DNA of 49,544 nucleotides from Pseudomonadota bacterium (lineage in GTDB: Bacteria; Pseudomonadota; Gammaproteobacteria; Steroidobacterales; Steroidobacteraceae): the NCBI GenBank assembly GCA_021785405.1, contig JAJYFF010000015.1:1-49544 (forward strand), given 5' to 3'. Shown piece after piece: positions 16,594 through 25,531 of the stretch. The translations under genes were made by a program, and so were the position numbers. The notes under the pieces were generated by a model. It was not told the DNA's origin, did no database searches, and worked only from the letters and a program-made list of their open reading frames with translations. The first letter of the stretch is position 1; each line of letters begins with the position of its first letter.

Positions 16594-17215
16594 GCCCGTC
16601 TCCCGTCGATGCCGTGATACGGCTCCGTCCTTCCAAGTAGTCCTGCAGGCTCGCCACCTGGCGTTCCTTCGCGATGAACAAGCTCTCGAGGTGCTCGCGA
16701 GTGTTCACGAGCCCCGCGGCCGCGAGCTTGCCGGTTTCGTCGATCAGCACCGCGAAGGGCAGCTTCGCGACGCCGAAAGTCCGCCCGAGCGGCTCCGACA
16801 GGACGTAGGGGAACTTCCCCAATCCCTTGTCGCGCACGAACTGGCGGTGCCGTTGCGGCTCGCCGTCGCTCGCGAGCACGACGTCGAGCCAGTTGCGCTC
16901 CGCGCCCTGCGCCGAACGGATCGCCGGCAGCAGCGACTCGCAGATCGGGCAGTCCGGCGACACGAACAACAAGAGCTGGCTGCGGCCGGCCGGTGCGCCG
17001 CCGATCCGCACCTCGGCGCCGTCGAGCGTCGGCAGCGCGAGCTGGGGCGCCGGATCGCCGACCTTCACGGCGGCCCGCTGCTGGAGCGCGAGCGCGCCCG
17101 CCGGCGCGAGACGCTGGTGCAGCACCCCGATCTGCCGAGCGAGCGCGAGGCACAGCAACCCGAGACCGAGCACCGCGATCCACATCACGATCTGCGAGGC
17201 GATCACGAAGCTCAT
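16586..17215 (-). CDS. mauD: MauD-like thioredoxin-fold maturation protein
   Basis: 209 residues from ATG 17215, which overlaps the mauE stop as ATGA. An N-terminal membrane anchor (about residues 4-25) is followed by a periplasmic thioredoxin-like domain with the redox motif Cys89-Pro-Ile-Cys92 (VSPDCPICESLLP) and a cis-Pro region AKLPFAVLIDETG. MauD is required for disulfide formation or isomerisation in the small subunit, which carries six disulfides. It works with the membrane protein MauE, encoded just upstream. Confidence 0.92.
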   Translation of the reverse strand: MSFVIASQIVMWIAVLGLGLLCLALARQIGVLHQRLAPAGALALQQRAAVKVGDPAPQLALPTLDGAEVRIGGAPAGRSQLLLFVSPDCPICESLLPAIRSAQGAERNWLDVVLASDGEPQRHRQFVRDKGLGKFPYVLSEPLGRTFGVAKLPFAVLIDETGKLAAAGLVNTREHLESLFIAKERQVASLQDYLEGRSRITASTGDGRG

Positions 17216-17787
17216 CGCAGGGCTCCGGCCGCGGGGCTTGGGAGGTTCATCAGTTGATCCAGCGCGAAAACCAGGGCGAGCAGTGCGAGTGCGCCGCCGA
17301 TCGTCGACAGCGAGACCGCGAACGAGTGTCGGGCGACCGCGGCGGGCGCCGCGGCGATCGTCGCCGCCACGAGCGCGAGTCCGCCCGCGCGCAGCACGTG
17401 ATACGGACCGAGCCGCGCGTGGGACTCGCCGAAGCTGCAGCCGCAATCGAGGTCGCGGCGACCCGCGGCGACCGCGCGAGCGAGCGCGACGCCGTAGCCG
17501 GCCCAGACCGTGGCTGCGAGCACCGCACCCGCAGTCCGCAGCGCGGGGATCAGCAACGCGACGCCCGCACCGGCCTCCGCGATCGCGAGGATCACGAGGG
17601 CGACCGCGGCCGTCGTCGCCGAAACGCCGGTGAGTGCTTCGATCGCGGCGCGCACGCGCGCCGGCCGCGCCAGCTTGTGTCCGGCCGACACGAGCGCGAG
17701 GGCCGCGAGGAACGCGGCGATCTGCACCGCGAGGGCGGCGCTCACCGCGACGGTCAGGCTCGTCGGGACGGTGGATCCGGGCGCCAT
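17212..17787 (-). CDS. mauE: MauE-like membrane protein for amine dehydrogenase maturation
   Basis: 191 residues, starting 3 bases after the large-subunit stop. Hydrophobic throughout, with about five membrane helices and a central Cys-x-Cys (Cys115, Cys117 in DLDCGCSFGES) typical of MauE/DoxX-like redox partners of periplasmic thioredoxins. It probably passes electrons to or from MauD during disulfide formation in the small subunit. The order large subunit-E-D-small subunit is the same as in both mau and aau clusters. Confidence 0.9.
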   Translation of the reverse strand: MAPGSTVPTSLTVAVSAALAVQIAAFLAALALVSAGHKLARPARVRAAIEALTGVSATTAAVALVILAIAEAGAGVALLIPALRTAGAVLAATVWAGYGVALARAVAAGRRDLDCGCSFGESHARLGPYHVLRAGGLALVAATIAAAPAAVARHSFAVSLSTIGGALALLALVFALDQLMNLPSPAAGALR

Positions 17788-17790
17788 CGC

Positions 17791-18948
17791 TCAGCGCACC
17801 GGTTCGATCAACAGGCGGGTGTGCAAGCCCGGGAGGTCCATGCTACGGATCAAGGCCCCGGTCTCGGGATCGTAGACGTCGAGCCGCTGATCGGCCTGGA
17901 CGAGCAGCGTCGGATGCGCGCCGTGGGTCAGCGCGATCGACGATCCGGGCCGCACGAGCCGCAGACGCCGCAGGCGCTGCTTCGTCGCGGCGTCGTACAC
18001 CCACACCTCGTCGGCCGCGTCCTTCTGCGTCCCCTCGTGCGCGTGCGCCTGCATCAGCACGTACAGTTCGCCGTGCGCATCGCTCGCGACCAGCTGCCAG
18101 CCGCTCGGGCGCCAGTGCGCCGCACGTTCGGCCGGCGTCACGAGCGGCCAGCTCGGCAAGACCCGCGCGTCGGCGTGGCGCATGTCGATCGGCTGCGCGT
18201 CGCCCCGCATCGTCACGAAATAACGTATCCCGTCGATCATCGTCGACGCCGTGAACAGCGGGTTGTGCCCGAGGTGATTGAAGGGCTTCGATTCCGAGTG
18301 ACCGACCACGTGACCCGCGGCATCGAGCTTCACCGAGAAGACCGTCCCGCTCGCGCACAGCGTCGAGAACCCGATGCGGCCCGACGGGAAGATCAGCGCG
18401 CAGCCGGGAATATCGACGTCGCCGAGCACCTTGCGATGTACGAGATCGACGACCGTGACCGAGGCGGCCGGTGTGAAGTTGAACACGAGACCCAGTCGCT
18501 CGTGATCGGTGAACTCGAACATGCCTTGCTGCGCGGTGATCAACGCCCGCTTCGCTCCGGGCAACACGATCTCGCCGATCGGCTCGAGCGTGCGCTTGTC
18601 GTAGACGGTGATGTAGTCCGTGCGGGTGCCGCGCGTGTACCGCGACCAGACCGTATCGGCGGTGTAGAATTCGGGGCGATCCTTCGGGATCAGCATCGTC
18701 GTCGAATCGCGCGCCTGCACCTCGCCGAGCACGCGGCGCGAATCGTCGCCGACGTCGCGGATCTCGATCCGCTCCGACGCGTAATCCAGGAACGCCCAGC
18801 GCCTCGGGTATTTCGCCGGCAGGGTCAGCACCACGCCGGTCTGGTCGCGCGGCAAGGGGTGCGCGAATCGCTGCGACGCGAACGACGGCGCCCACGCGAG
18901 GACACCGAGGATCACGGGTAAAGCCGTCCGAATGCCGTTGGCGCTCAT
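17791..18948 (-). CDS. mauB: TTQ amine dehydrogenase, large (beta-propeller) subunit
   Basis: 385 residues from ATG 18948 (MSANGIRTAL); sequence upstream of it in frame is Arg/Gly-rich and not family-like. The signal peptide ends near ASFASQ (about residue 24). The mature part matches the methylamine/aromatic amine dehydrogenase heavy chain: TVWSRYTRGTRTDYITVYDKRTLEPIGEI, FTPAASVTVVDL, DIPGCALIFPSG, HWRPSGWQLVASDAHGELYVLM and DEVWVYDAATKQRL. It forms a seven-bladed propeller that holds the TTQ subunit and shapes the amine channel. At 385 residues it is somewhat shorter than the roughly 415-430 of characterised precursors. First gene of the operon. Confidence 0.92.
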   Translation of the reverse strand: MSANGIRTALPVILGVLAWAPSFASQRFAHPLPRDQTGVVLTLPAKYPRRWAFLDYASERIEIRDVGDDSRRVLGEVQARDSTTMLIPKDRPEFYTADTVWSRYTRGTRTDYITVYDKRTLEPIGEIVLPGAKRALITAQQGMFEFTDHERLGLVFNFTPAASVTVVDLVHRKVLGDVDIPGCALIFPSGRIGFSTLCASGTVFSVKLDAAGHVVGHSESKPFNHLGHNPLFTASTMIDGIRYFVTMRGDAQPIDMRHADARVLPSWPLVTPAERAAHWRPSGWQLVASDAHGELYVLMQAHAHEGTQKDAADEVWVYDAATKQRLRRLRLVRPGSSIALTHGAHPTLLVQADQRLDVYDPETGALIRSMDLPGLHTRLLIEPVR

Positions 18949-19264
18949 GGAAGAATCGTTCCCCCTGCGGTTTCTCGCGCGCGTTCCGCGCCGCAGGCCG
19001 GCGCGGGATGCCCGCCGTTTTCCGTCCAGCATATCCGCTCGAGCGGCTTCGCGGTACTTCGGCGCAACGGGTGGCGAAAAAGCGAGCAATTCCGTTCCCG
19101 GTGCGGTAACTTGGTCCGGCCACGCGACCCGATGCCGGGACCTCCCGGGCCGGGAACCGCCGCGCCTCGACCCGCGGCCGGACGCCGGCGGCGGCCCACC
19201 CACGGGCCCCACGGCGAGACTCGCGGACATCCCAGCCCTACGGGCTTCGATCCGGAGGTCCTGA
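18949..19264. other. Divergent intergenic region, amine dehydrogenase / methyltransferase
   Basis: 316 bases between divergently transcribed genes. It must hold the promoter of the amine dehydrogenase operon on one strand and of the methyltransferase on the other. A Shine-Dalgarno GGAGG (19255-19259) precedes the methyltransferase start. I see no convincing -35/-10 pair, no RNA gene and no open frame of coding character. Confidence 0.5.
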
Positions 19265-19855
19265 ATGGCCCTGAACAAGACGGTTGATTTCTGGCGTGCA
19301 TGGATCCGGGCGCCACGCCGCGTCGGGGCGGTCGCCCCGTCGGGCCGAGCGCTGACGCGCTTGATGGTCGCCGCCGTCGACCACCGGCGCGGACCGGTGA
19401 TCGAACTCGGCCCCGGGACCGGCGTGTTCACCCGCGCCCTCCTCGCGAGCGGACTGCCGCCCCACCGGCTCGCGTTGGTCGAAGTCGATCCGATCCTCGC
19501 GCGCAATCTGCGCCGCGACTACCCCGACGCCCGGGTGGTGCGCATGGACGCCGCGCGGCTCGGCGACACCGGCCCGCTGTTCGGATCCGAACTGGCGGGC
19601 GCGGTGATCAGCGGGCTGCCCCTGCGATCGCTCCCGGCGAAGAAGGTCGCGCGATTGATCGAGGGCGTGTTCGAGCGCCAGCTCGACCCGCAGGGCGCGT
19701 TCTACCAGTTCACCTACGGGCCCGGCTGCCCGCTGCCGAGCGCGCTGCTCGAGCGGCTCGGCCTCGAAGCGACGCGCATCGGCAGCGCCTTGTTCAATCT
19801 ACCGCCGGCGACGGTCTACCGGATCCGCCGGGTCCGGCGCGACGACGTTCTTTAG
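19265..19855 (+). CDS. SAM-dependent methyltransferase, phospholipid N-methyltransferase-like
   Basis: 196 residues; ATG 19265 follows GGAGGTCCTGA. The N-terminus DFWRAWIRAPRRVGAVAPSGRAL is typical of PmtA-type phosphatidylethanolamine N-methyltransferases and related KsgA-like enzymes. Motif I VIELGPGTGVFTRALL (about residues 45-60) binds SAM, and LVEVDP is the acidic residue after beta-2. The later SGLPLRSLP replaces the NPPY-type motif of nucleic-acid methyltransferases, which favours a lipid substrate. It stands alone and precedes the efflux operon by about 100 bases. Confidence 0.8.
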   Translation: MALNKTVDFWRAWIRAPRRVGAVAPSGRALTRLMVAAVDHRRGPVIELGPGTGVFTRALLASGLPPHRLALVEVDPILARNLRRDYPDARVVRMDAARLGDTGPLFGSELAGAVISGLPLRSLPAKKVARLIEGVFERQLDPQGAFYQFTYGPGCPLPSALLERLGLEATRIGSALFNLPPATVYRIRRVRRDDVL

Positions 19856-19958
19856 ACCTGTTGGCGCCGCGGCGCAAGTCCGTACAAATGCCGAGTGGGT
19901 TCGAGGTTGCGGACCGGCGCACAATAGACGACCGTGTGATCGCTCGCCTCGAACCCGC

Positions 19959-21464
19959 ATGCTGAACCCGCCACTGCGTCTCCTCGGAACCGCCGCGCTC
20001 GCCGGTTGGATCGCCGGTTGCGCGACGGTGGGACCCTCGTTCCGGCGGCCGGCCGCGCCGGCCACGCGCGCGTACACCCGAACCGCCTTGCCGCGCGCGA
20101 CCGCGGCGGCGCCCGGCGCGCTCGGGGGCGCGCAAGCCTTCGTCACGGTGCCCCGCGTCGAGCGCGATTGGTGGCGCGCGTTCGGCTCCGCGAAGCTCGA
20201 TGCACTGGTCGAGCGCGCGCTGCGGGACAGCCCGACGCTCGCCGCGGCCGTCGCGACCTTGCGCGAAGCACGGCAACTCTACGCCGCGCAAGCGGGCTCG
20301 ACGCTCTACCCGCGCGTGGATGCGAAGCTCGGGGCGACCCGCGAAGAGATCAACGGCGCGAGCATCGGCCAGCCGCGGATCCCGCAATCGACCTTCACGC
20401 TCTACAACGCCGCGATCGGGGTCAGCTACGACTTCGACGCATTCGGCGGCAACCGCCGCGCCCTCGAGGCGCTCGCGGCGCAAGCGGACTACCGCGCCTG
20501 CCTGCTCGCCGGCGCGCGCCTCACCCTCGCGGGGAACGTCGCGACGACGGCCTTCCTCGAAGCGCAGCTCGCCGCGCAGATCGACGCGACGCGCGCGATC
20601 CTCGCCGCGGAACGCCGCCAGCTCGACATCACACGTCGCGGCGAGCGGCTCGGGACCGCCTCCCGGGCCGACGTGCTCGCGCTGCAAACCGAGGTCGATC
20701 AGACGCGCGCCGGCTTGCCGCCGCTGCGCAACCGCCTCGAGCAGGCGGCCCATCTGCTCGCGGTGCTCGCCGGGCATCCGCCCGGCGCCGGGGACGTCCC
20801 GCGGTTCACGATGAGCGATTTCAAGCTGCCCGTGCGCTTGCCGCTGGTCGTGCCGAGCGAGGTCGTGCGCGAACGCCCCGACGTGCAGGCGGCGACCGCG
20901 TTGCTGCACGCCGCGACCGCGCAATACGGCGTCGCGGTCTCGAACCTGTACCCGCACGTGAGCCTCTCGGCGAGCCTCGGGACCGCCGCGCTCACGACCG
21001 GTGCGTTGTTCGGTCCCGGATCGGCGATCTGGAGTCTCGCCGGCGGTCTCGCGCAACCCCTGTTCAACGCGGGGCTGAAGGCCGGTGCGAACGCGGCGCA
21101 GGCGAGCATGCAGGCGGTCGGCGCGAATTACCGGCAGACCGTGCTGCAGGCGCTGCGCGACGTCGCCGACGCGCTGCGCCAGGTCGACAACGACGCGCGC
21201 GTGCTGCGGCGGGAAGCCGCGGCGTACGCGTCCGCGCGGCAGACGCGCGCGCTCGTGCGTCGGCAAACCGCGCTCGGTGCGGCGAGCTATCTGCAATGGC
21301 TCGACGCCGATCGACAACTGCAGCAGATCCGCCTGAGCCTGATCGCCGCGCGCGCGGCGAAGCTCGCCGACAGCGCCGCGCTGTATCAGGCGATGGGGGG
21401 CGGCGTGCTCCCGGGAGGCCCGGACGCCGCGGCGGCGCCGGCCGCCGCTTCGAGGACACGCTGA
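19959..21464 (+). CDS. NodT-family outer-membrane efflux lipoprotein
   Basis: 501 residues. Lipobox Ile-Ala-Gly-Cys21 (AGWIAGCATVGPSF) marks lipidation after Cys21. Two repeats of the outer membrane efflux (TolC-like) family follow: helical hairpins such as ALRDSPTLAAAVATLREARQL and QVDNDARVLRREAAAY, plus the NodT signatures ERDWWRAFGSAKLD, VSYDFDAFGGNRR and VPSEVVRERPDVQAA. It forms the outer-membrane channel of a tripartite pump. It starts the operon that continues with HlyD, two ABC ATPases and two permeases. Confidence 0.94.
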   Translation: MLNPPLRLLGTAALAGWIAGCATVGPSFRRPAAPATRAYTRTALPRATAAAPGALGGAQAFVTVPRVERDWWRAFGSAKLDALVERALRDSPTLAAAVATLREARQLYAAQAGSTLYPRVDAKLGATREEINGASIGQPRIPQSTFTLYNAAIGVSYDFDAFGGNRRALEALAAQADYRACLLAGARLTLAGNVATTAFLEAQLAAQIDATRAILAAERRQLDITRRGERLGTASRADVLALQTEVDQTRAGLPPLRNRLEQAAHLLAVLAGHPPGAGDVPRFTMSDFKLPVRLPLVVPSEVVRERPDVQAATALLHAATAQYGVAVSNLYPHVSLSASLGTAALTTGALFGPGSAIWSLAGGLAQPLFNAGLKAGANAAQASMQAVGANYRQTVLQALRDVADALRQVDNDARVLRREAAAYASARQTRALVRRQTALGAASYLQWLDADRQLQQIRLSLIAARAAKLADSAALYQAMGGGVLPGGPDAAAAPAAASRTR

Positions 21465-21492
21465 ACGGACGGAGCATCGGGAGACACGGATC

Positions 21493-22488
21493 ATGGGTTC
21501 ACGTCGTCGCACGGTCCTGTTGGCAATCGCGGGGGCTCTCGCCGTGGCGCTCGTCGCCTGGTTCTGGCCCCCGGCCCACCGGTTCGTGTTCGGACCCGGG
21601 AAACCGACCGACCGGCTGTCGGTGTCGGGGAACATCGAGGCGCACGAGAGCGTGCTCAGCTTCACGAACGTCCAGGGGCGGATCACCCGCCTGCCGTTCG
21701 ACGAAGGCAAAGCGGTCGCCGCCGGCACCGTGCTCGCGCAAGTGGACGACGCGGTCTACCGCAAGCAGTGGCGGATCGACGCCGCGACGCGGGTGGTCGC
21801 GGAGCGCCAGGTCGACGTCGCGCGCGGCAACCTCGCCGCGGCGAGCAGCGCGGTCGCGAGCGCGGTCCTCGATCTCGCGGAGAAGCGCCGCGATCTCGCC
21901 CGCACCGCCGGCCAATTCGCGATCGGCTCGGCGTCCCGCCAGGCCTACGATCTCGCCCGCACGGCGGCGGGCCAGTCGGCCGCGGCGCTCGCGCACGATC
22001 GGGCACTGCAGTCGGTCGCGCGGACCGACGTCGCGCTGGCCGCGGCGAACGTCGCGGCGGCCCGCGCGAAAGTCGCGCTCGACCGGGTGATGCTCGGCTA
22101 CACGGTGCTCCGGGCGCCGTTCAGCGGCGTGCTCGCGGTACGCGAAGCCGAGCTCGGCGAACTCGCCGGCCCCGGCGTCGCGATCTTCACGCTCGACGAC
22201 CTGGATCACGTCTGGCTGCGCGCCTACGTCAACGAGCCCGATCTCGGCAAGGTCCGGCTCGGCGAGCCCGCCGAGATCACGACCGACGCGTATCCGGATC
22301 GGCGGTTCCGCGGCCACATCGCGTTCATCTCGTCGCAGGCCGAGTTCACGCCGAAGACGGTGCAGACCCACGCGCAGCGGATCACGCTCGTCTACCGCAT
22401 CCGCATCGACGTCGACAATCCGAGCCATGCGCTCCTCCCCGGGATGCCGGCCGACGCGAGCATCGCCTTGCTCCCTGCGCCGAAATGA
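21493..22488 (+). CDS. HlyD-type membrane fusion protein
   Basis: 331 residues; ATG 21493, 28 bases after the NodT gene. One N-terminal membrane helix (about residues 8-25), then VSGNIEAHESVLSFTNVQGRI (barrel-sandwich half), a long alpha-helical hairpin (about 90-200, Ala/Arg-rich coiled coil), and the second half-motif VLRAPFSGVLAVREAELGELAG. The beta-barrel domain contains AYVNEPDLGKVRLGEPAEITTDAYPDRRFRGHIAFIS. It bridges the inner-membrane ABC transporter and the NodT channel. It resembles YhiI/YbhG-type adaptors that go with double-ATPase ABC-2 exporters. The stop overlaps the next gene (ATGA). Confidence 0.93.
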   Translation: MGSRRRTVLLAIAGALAVALVAWFWPPAHRFVFGPGKPTDRLSVSGNIEAHESVLSFTNVQGRITRLPFDEGKAVAAGTVLAQVDDAVYRKQWRIDAATRVVAERQVDVARGNLAAASSAVASAVLDLAEKRRDLARTAGQFAIGSASRQAYDLARTAAGQSAAALAHDRALQSVARTDVALAAANVAAARAKVALDRVMLGYTVLRAPFSGVLAVREAELGELAGPGVAIFTLDDLDHVWLRAYVNEPDLGKVRLGEPAEITTDAYPDRRFRGHIAFISSQAEFTPKTVQTHAQRITLVYRIRIDVDNPSHALLPGMPADASIALLPAPK

Positions 22489-23423
22489 ACGCGAGCGCGG
22501 CGCCGGCCATCCGGGTGCGCGGGCTCAGCAAGCGCTTCGGCGCGGTGCAGGCGGTCCGCGGCATCGACTTCGACGTCTCGGCCGGCGAGATCTTCGGCCT
22601 GGTCGGTCCGGATGGCGCCGGCAAGACGACCACGATGCGCATGCTCGCGGGCGTGATGCGCCCCGACGCGGGCACGCTGTCGATCGACGGCGTCGACGTG
22701 ACCCGCGATCCGGAGAAGGCGAAGCTGCACCTCAGCTACATGCCGCAACGCTTCGGGTTGTACGAGGACCTGACCGTCGGCGAGAACGTGCTGTTCTACG
22801 CCGAGCTGTTCGCGGTGCCGCGCCGCGAGCGCGTCGTCCGCAGCGCCGAGCTGCTGCACGCCGCCGGGCTCGAGGGCTTCGAGCGGCGCCTCGCGGGACG
22901 GCTCTCCGGCGGCATGAAGCAGAAGCTCGGCCTCGTCTGCGCACTGATCCACACGCCGCGCGTGCTGCTGCTCGACGAGCCGACGACCGGCGTCGATCCG
23001 GTCTCGCGACGCGACTTCTGGGCGATCCTCTACAAGCTGCGCGAGAGCGGCGTGTCGATCGTGATGGCGACCGCCTACATGGACGAGGCCGAGCGCTGCT
23101 CGCGACTCGCGCTGTTCCACGCCGGCGAAGTGCGCCATTGCGACACGCCGGCGCGGTTGAAGGCCGCGATGCCCGGGGCGTTGCTCGCGGTGCTCGCCGC
23201 GCAGCCGCGCATCGTGCATCGAACGCTCGGCGGATTGCCCGGCGTGCTCGGTGCGCTGCTGATGGGCGATCGCGTCCACGTGCGCGTCGACGACGCCGCG
23301 CGGCGCACCCCGGAGCTCGAGGCCGCGCTGCGCGCCGCCGGGATCGCCGACGCGCGCATCGAGCCGACCGTACCCGGGATCGAAGACGTGTTCGTCGCGC
23401 TGCTCGGGACGCCGTCGACGTGA
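22485..23423 (+). CDS. ABC transporter ATPase 1 (drug-export type)
   Basis: 312 residues from ATG 22485, overlapping the HlyD stop. Walker A is GPDGAGKTTTM, where Asp replaces the usual Asn of GPNGAGKT; the Q-loop is YMPQRFGLYEDLTV; the signature is LSGGMKQKLGL; Walker B is VLLLDEPTTGVDP; the H-loop is replaced (IVMATAYMDEAERC has Ala-Tyr where most have Thr-His). The C-terminal about 80 residues form the regulatory tail seen in YbhF-like ATPases. In E. coli YbhF the two ATPases are fused in one chain; here they are separate genes. Confidence 0.93.
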   Translation: MNASAAPAIRVRGLSKRFGAVQAVRGIDFDVSAGEIFGLVGPDGAGKTTTMRMLAGVMRPDAGTLSIDGVDVTRDPEKAKLHLSYMPQRFGLYEDLTVGENVLFYAELFAVPRRERVVRSAELLHAAGLEGFERRLAGRLSGGMKQKLGLVCALIHTPRVLLLDEPTTGVDPVSRRDFWAILYKLRESGVSIVMATAYMDEAERCSRLALFHAGEVRHCDTPARLKAAMPGALLAVLAAQPRIVHRTLGGLPGVLGALLMGDRVHVRVDDAARRTPELEAALRAAGIADARIEPTVPGIEDVFVALLGTPST

Positions 23424-24394
23424 GCGCGAATCCCGCCGAACCCGCGTCCGCCGACGACGCAGTGACCGCCGAGGACCTGACCAAGCGCTTCGGGGCGTTC
23501 ACCGCGGTGGACCGATTGAGCATGCGGATCGCGCGCGGCGAGGTGATGGGCTTCATCGGGCCGAACGGCGCCGGCAAGTCCACCACGATCCGGATGCTGT
23601 GCGGCCTGGTCGCACCGAGCGAGGGACGCGCGTCGGTCGCCGGCTTCGACGTCGGCAGCCAGGCGCAACGCGTCCGCGAGAACATCGGCTACATGTCCCA
23701 GAAGTTCTCGCTGTACGGCGACCTCACGGTGCGCGAGAACCTGCGTTTCTTCGCGGGGATCTATCGAGTGCCCGCGAGCGAGGTCGCCGGGCGGATGCAG
23801 TACGCGGTGTCGATGGCGGGCCTCGAGGGTCAGGAGAACGCGCGGGTCGCGACGCTCGCGGGCGGCTGGAAGCAGCGCCTCGCGCTCGGCTGCGCGATCC
23901 TGCACCGTCCGCCGGTGCTGTTCCTCGACGAGCCGACGTCGGGCGTCGAACCCGAGGCGCGGCGCCGGTTCTGGGACCTGATCCACGACCTCGCGGCGAA
24001 CGGGGTGACGACCCTGGTCTCGACCCACTACATGGACGAGGCCGAGTACTGCAATCGGATCGCGCTGATCGACCGCGGCAAGCTGATCGCGATCGGCAGC
24101 CCGAGCGAGCTGCGGCAGCGCGGCCTCGGCGGCGTGCTCTACGAGATGGAGTGCTCGCCGCTCGGCGCCGCGCTCGAAGCCCTGCACGGCGCGCCGGGGA
24201 TCCTCGAGGCGGCGATCTTCGGCGACCGCTTGCACGTCGTGGTCGACCCGGGCACGACGCACGCGCCGGATCTGACCGAGCGCTTGCGCGCTCACGGGAT
24301 CGCGGTCGGCGCGATCCGACCGACGCTGCCGACGCTCGAGGACGTGTTCGTGCACCTCGTCGCGCGGGGCCTGGAAACGAGGTCGGTCGGATGA
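23420..24394 (+). CDS. ABC transporter ATPase 2 (drug-export type)
   Basis: 324 residues, GTG start at 23420 overlapping the first ATPase stop (GTGA). Walker A GPNGAGKSTT; Q-loop YMSQKFSLYGDLTV; signature LAGGWKQRLALG, a variant of LSGGQ; Walker B VLFLDEPTSGVEP; H-loop VSTHYMDEAEYC with His intact. This nucleotide-binding domain therefore has the catalytic His that its partner lacks, so the pair probably forms an asymmetric ATPase with one consensus and one degenerate site. The stop overlaps the first permease start. Confidence 0.93.
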   Translation: MSANPAEPASADDAVTAEDLTKRFGAFTAVDRLSMRIARGEVMGFIGPNGAGKSTTIRMLCGLVAPSEGRASVAGFDVGSQAQRVRENIGYMSQKFSLYGDLTVRENLRFFAGIYRVPASEVAGRMQYAVSMAGLEGQENARVATLAGGWKQRLALGCAILHRPPVLFLDEPTSGVEPEARRRFWDLIHDLAANGVTTLVSTHYMDEAEYCNRIALIDRGKLIAIGSPSELRQRGLGGVLYEMECSPLGAALEALHGAPGILEAAIFGDRLHVVVDPGTTHAPDLTERLRAHGIAVGAIRPTLPTLEDVFVHLVARGLETRSVG

Positions 24395-25527
24395 GCCCGC
24401 GCCGGCTGTTCGCGATGGTGTACAAGGAAGCGCTGCAGATCCTGCGCGATCCGCGCAGCCTCGCGATCGCGCTGTTGATGCCGCTGATGCAGATGGGCTT
24501 GCTCGGCTACGGCGTGAGCCTCGACATCAAGCACGTGCCGATCTGCGTCTACGACCAGGAGAACAGTCAGCTCACGCGCGCGATCGACAGCCGCTTCGAG
24601 GCGGCCGGTTGGTTCTCGACGGTCCACACGCTGCACGGCCAGGCCGGCGTCCGCCGCGCGATCGACGCCGGCGAGTGCATCGCCGCCGTGGTGATCCCGG
24701 TCGACTTCTCGCGCACGCTCGCCGCGACCGGCACCGCGTCCATCCAGGCCGTGTTCGACGCGACCGACGTGAACACCAGCAACATCGCGCAGGGCTACCT
24801 GCAAGGCGTCGTCGCGGAGGTCAACGCCGGGATCGAGGCGCAGTGGCTCGCCGCGCACGGCGCACAAGCCTCCGGGATCGGCCAGATCGATCTGCAGCCC
24901 AGCACCTGGTTCAACGAGACGCTGGACAGCCGCAATTTCATCATCCCGGGCGTGGTCGCGGTGATCCTGGCGCTGATCGGCGCCCAGCTCACCTCGTTGA
25001 CGGTCTCGCGGGAGTGGGAGCGCGGCACGATGGAGCAACTGATCTCGACGCCGGTGACCGCGCTCGAGGTGATGCTCGGCAAGCTGATTCCGTACTTCGT
25101 CGTCGGGATGGTCGACGCGGCGGTGTGCCTCGGGCTCGCGGTGTTCTGGTTCGACGTGCCGTTCCGCGGCAATCTCCTCACCCTGTTCACGGCGACCGCG
25201 TTGTTCAGCCTCGTCGTCCTCGGCATCGGGTATCTGATCTCGGTGAGGATCCGCAGCCAGCTCGCGGCGAGCCAGATCGCGCTGCTCGTGACCCTGCTGC
25301 CGACGACGCTGCTGTCCGGCTACACGTTCCCGATCGATCAGATGCCGCGGGTGATCCAGGCGATCACGCTGATCGTCTATCCACGCTACTACGTGACGAT
25401 CCTGCGCGGGATCTTCCTCAAGGCGAGCACGCTGCTCGACCTCTGGCAGCCCCTGATCGGCCTGATCGTGTTCGCGGTCCTGATCGTCTGGCTCGCCGCC
25501 CGAGCCTTCCACAAGCGACTGGACTGA
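24391..25527 (+). CDS. ABC-2 type permease 1
   Basis: 378 residues from ATG 24391 (MSPRRLFAMVYKEALQILRD). Topology is ABC-2/YbhS-YhhJ-like: one N-terminal helix (about 24-44), a large extracytoplasmic domain (about 45-190, DVNTSNIAQGYLQGV), then five helices including IIPGVVAVILALIGAQLTSL and LLVTLLPTTLLSGYTFP. The amphipathic segment SREWERGTMEQLISTPVTALEVMLGK is the coupling helix. It forms the membrane path with permease 2. Confidence 0.92.
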   Translation: MSPRRLFAMVYKEALQILRDPRSLAIALLMPLMQMGLLGYGVSLDIKHVPICVYDQENSQLTRAIDSRFEAAGWFSTVHTLHGQAGVRRAIDAGECIAAVVIPVDFSRTLAATGTASIQAVFDATDVNTSNIAQGYLQGVVAEVNAGIEAQWLAAHGAQASGIGQIDLQPSTWFNETLDSRNFIIPGVVAVILALIGAQLTSLTVSREWERGTMEQLISTPVTALEVMLGKLIPYFVVGMVDAAVCLGLAVFWFDVPFRGNLLTLFTATALFSLVVLGIGYLISVRIRSQLAASQIALLVTLLPTTLLSGYTFPIDQMPRVIQAITLIVYPRYYVTILRGIFLKASTLLDLWQPLIGLIVFAVLIVWLAARAFHKRLD

Positions 25528-25531
25528 ACCG

